In this document: piece after piece, positions 62,789-64,000 of the stretch
Position numbering within the stretch: the first letter of the stretch is position 1
Layout: each line of letters opens with the position of its first letter
DNA from: Clostridia bacterium
GTDB lineage: Bacteria > Bacillota > Clostridia > Oscillospirales > Acutalibacteraceae
Length of the DNA stretch: 64,000 bases
Reading direction: 5' to 3'
Assembly (NCBI GenBank): GCA_017517865.1
Contig: JAFWYB010000003.1
Coordinates: 22,066-86,065, forward strand
Notes under the pieces: model-generated
What the model was told of the DNA's origin: nothing
The model's database searches: none
What the model saw: the letters and a program-made list of their open reading frames with translations, nothing else
Translations under genes and position numbers: made by a program

Positions 62789-63638
62789 TGAATGGCTTGA
62801 ATTCAAGGCATATACAGACACTCCCGTTTTCCTTGCAGAAAGCAAGCAATCAACTGCTTTCATAGGCAGATTTACAGTAAGAATGATTAAGCAGAACAAG
62901 GGCTTCAGTCGCATATTTACCATTCTTGCAAGAGGTTATCTTTTTCATAATGCTGACGGTACACTTCGTACTGATGACCCTTACGCAAGAACAGAAGAAT
63001 CACGGCGTTTTTTATGTGCATGGTGCAGTCTGCCTTATGAAGCAGTAACAAACAAGGCTTTGAAGTTTCACACATCATTCCCTGAACTTCACAGTGAGTT
63101 TCCGAATATCGTTGATGAAAACGGTGCAGGATGGTATTACAGATACCTTCATTCTCTTTCCGCTTACATCAGGAAGAACAAAGAGAATGTTACAAAGAAG
63201 CTTCACTGCTTTACCGAAAATAAGACCTTGACAGCTATTGAAGAGAAATGGGGCAGAAAGCTGATACAGTTTCAGTATTCCATATACAATGACAGGTCTT
63301 CTGCAGACTTTCCTTTGCTTTTTGACACGGCTATTGCTGATGCACTTGTTCTCGGTCCGTTGCGTACTGAAGCGGTTGTGCTACCCGATGAAACACTGCA
63401 AAAAATCAAGGCTTACGACGTAAATGGAAAAACAGAACGGCTTATGATTACTCTTGCCGAATACTATATCGCAAACAAAGAGCCTGACTGTGAGTGGGTT
63501 ATTATGCCGAGGACGAACATCTCTGCTTATCTCGGCTCTGCAACATATATGGAGGCGTATGAAAGCAAGATTCCCGAAGGTTTTATGGAGAAAAAGCCTG
63601 AAATGGGCGGCGTGTCTGCGGTGAGGATTAATCTATAA
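62781..63638 (+). CDS. Unknown partner of the polymerase-like protein
   Basis: The 285-residue protein (ATG 62781, after AAGGGAGATAAG) starts within the polymerase-like gene and so is translationally coupled to it. It is mixed alpha/beta and basic in the middle (YIRKNKENVTKKLHCF), with no membrane segment. No catalytic motif of a nuclease, helicase or Argonaute is visible. LFDTAIADALVLGPL and EWVIMPRTNISAYLGSATYMEAYESKIP are the most distinctive parts. I do not recognise its family. The coupling implies a subunit or cofactor of the polymerase-like protein. Confidence 0.7.
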   Translation: MTNEWLEFKAYTDTPVFLAESKQSTAFIGRFTVRMIKQNKGFSRIFTILARGYLFHNADGTLRTDDPYARTEESRRFLCAWCSLPYEAVTNKALKFHTSFPELHSEFPNIVDENGAGWYYRYLHSLSAYIRKNKENVTKKLHCFTENKTLTAIEEKWGRKLIQFQYSIYNDRSSADFPLLFDTAIADALVLGPLRTEAVVLPDETLQKIKAYDVNGKTERLMITLAEYYIANKEPDCEWVIMPRTNISAYLGSATYMEAYESKIPEGFMEKKPEMGGVSAVRINL

Positions 63639-63643
63639 CGGAA

Positions 63644-63684
63644 AAAGCTCCCTGAATCGGTTTGGTGCCAAAATGGGGAGCTTT
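63644..63684. terminator. Bidirectional terminator between element cargo and nadE
   Basis: AAAGCTCCC (63644-63652) pairs with GGGAGCTTT (63676-63684). A- and T-rich flanks allow it to serve both converging genes. Confidence 0.7.
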
Positions 63685-63690
63685 GATGTT

Positions 63691-64000
63691 TTATTTAAAT
63701 GTATAAACTGAAATTCCTTTTCTTTTATGTTCGCTTGTCTTGTGCATACGCTCAAAGATTATCTTCTTATCCTCAGGAATATCGCCGCCGGAAAGATAAC
63801 TGTCAAGCTCGGCATATGTTACGCCCATTTCCGTTTCATCGGTCTGTCCGTCAAAGAGCGCTGCGGATGGAGCTTTTTCTATAACGCACTTCGGAGCATC
63901 GAGATAGCGCAAAAATTCATATATCTCTGTAACGGTGAGATCTGCAATGGGATTAAAATCGTGAGCACCGTCGCCCCACTTGGTAAAGTAACCTACATAA
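63691..64000 (-). CDS. nadE: NAD synthetase, 3' part (cut by window edge)
   Basis: The frame stays open to the right edge. It encodes the C-terminal ~100 residues: GYFTKWGDGAHDFNPIADLT, EIYEFLRYLDAPKCVIEKAPSAALFDGQTDETEMGVTYAELDSYLSGG and HKRKGISVYTFK. These are the NadE motifs, with the PSAxLxxGQTDExEMG loop of the synthetase active site. The enzyme makes NAD+ from nicotinate adenine dinucleotide with ammonia. It is a core gene, so it marks chromosomal sequence beyond the mobile element. Confidence 0.93.
   Translation of the reverse strand, partial: YVGYFTKWGDGAHDFNPIADLTVTEIYEFLRYLDAPKCVIEKAPSAALFDGQTDETEMGVTYAELDSYLSGGDIPEDKKIIFERMHKTSEHKRKGISVYTFK

Larger units (their letters stand above)
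52129..63640. mobile_element. Integrative mobilizable element at tRNA-Trp (about 11.5 kb)
   Basis: Right after tRNA-Trp come an integrase, xis, ParB-like protein, relaxase, MobC-like protein, oriT-like hairpins, a replication ATPase and a Cys-rich protein, all on the minus strand, then two divergent cargo genes. There is a relaxase but no conjugation (T4SS) genes, so transfer would need a helper element. The left end is the tRNA. The right end is set between the last cargo gene and nadE, but no clear repeat of the tRNA end was found there, so it is approximate. Confidence 0.8.

Overview
The window looks like part of the genome of an AT-rich, low-GC Gram-positive gut anaerobe, most likely an uncultured clostridial bacterium of the Oscillospiraceae/Ruminococcaceae type. 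The evidence is strong AGGAGG ribosome-binding sites, plant-glycan catabolic genes, an Asr/Dsr-like reductase, LLH-family phage holins and a MobP/Cys-rich-VLP type mobilizable element. This assignment is inferred from gene content; no marker gene was searched.

Region 1 (1-17144) is the right end of a prophage: an S74-chaperone tail protein, two small or virion proteins, a 2843-residue polyvalent virion protein, a receptor-binding/tail-fibre module with an SGNH esterase, then an M23-like/SH3b endolysin and an LLH holin. It ends in the 3' half of a tRNA-Cys, read as attR. Region 2 (17145-18209) holds hairpin arrays, two small membrane-protein genes, a dispersed repeat and an inverted copy of the tRNA-Cys fragment.

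Region 3 (18210-33159) is a rhamnose/rhamnoside locus. A divergent AraC regulator faces rhaB-rhaA-rhaD, with paired operator half-sites and an activator-type promoter between them. Downstream are a GH37 trehalase-like enzyme, two cytoplasmic calcineurin-like phosphoesterases, a GH106 alpha-L-rhamnosidase, a GPH sugar symporter, a GH13 remnant and a secreted phosphoesterase. Region 4 (33160-43316) carries a leuB relic, a secreted alpha/beta-hydrolase with a cysteine in the nucleophile elbow, a cupin, an AsrC-like reductase coupled to a FecBCD-type ABC importer, and a probable zinc-responsive MacB-like ABC system (Cys/His-rich small protein, ATPase, His-rich permease, DUF3299-like lipoprotein).

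Region 5 (43613-50166) is a complete F-type ATP synthase operon in the order I-B-E-F-[delta/alpha fusion]-G-D-C. No separate atpH exists: one uninterrupted 736-codon ORF joins a membrane anchor and coiled coil, a delta C-terminal domain and a full alpha subunit. Epsilon is reduced to its N-terminal domain. A GH51 arabinofuranosidase and tRNA-Met and tRNA-Trp genes follow.

Region 6 (52129-about 63640) is an integrative mobilizable element inserted at tRNA-Trp: integrase, xis, ParB-like protein, relaxase, MobC, an oriT-like region, a DUF927-like replication ATPase with iteron-like repeats, and a Cys-rich VLP protein. Its outward-facing cargo is a 1014-residue protein with the signature motifs of two-barrel RNA polymerases of the eukaryotic RNAi RdRP/YonO type, translationally coupled to an unknown 285-residue partner. 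This cargo pair is the best candidate for an undescribed system. The window closes on the 3' part of nadE.
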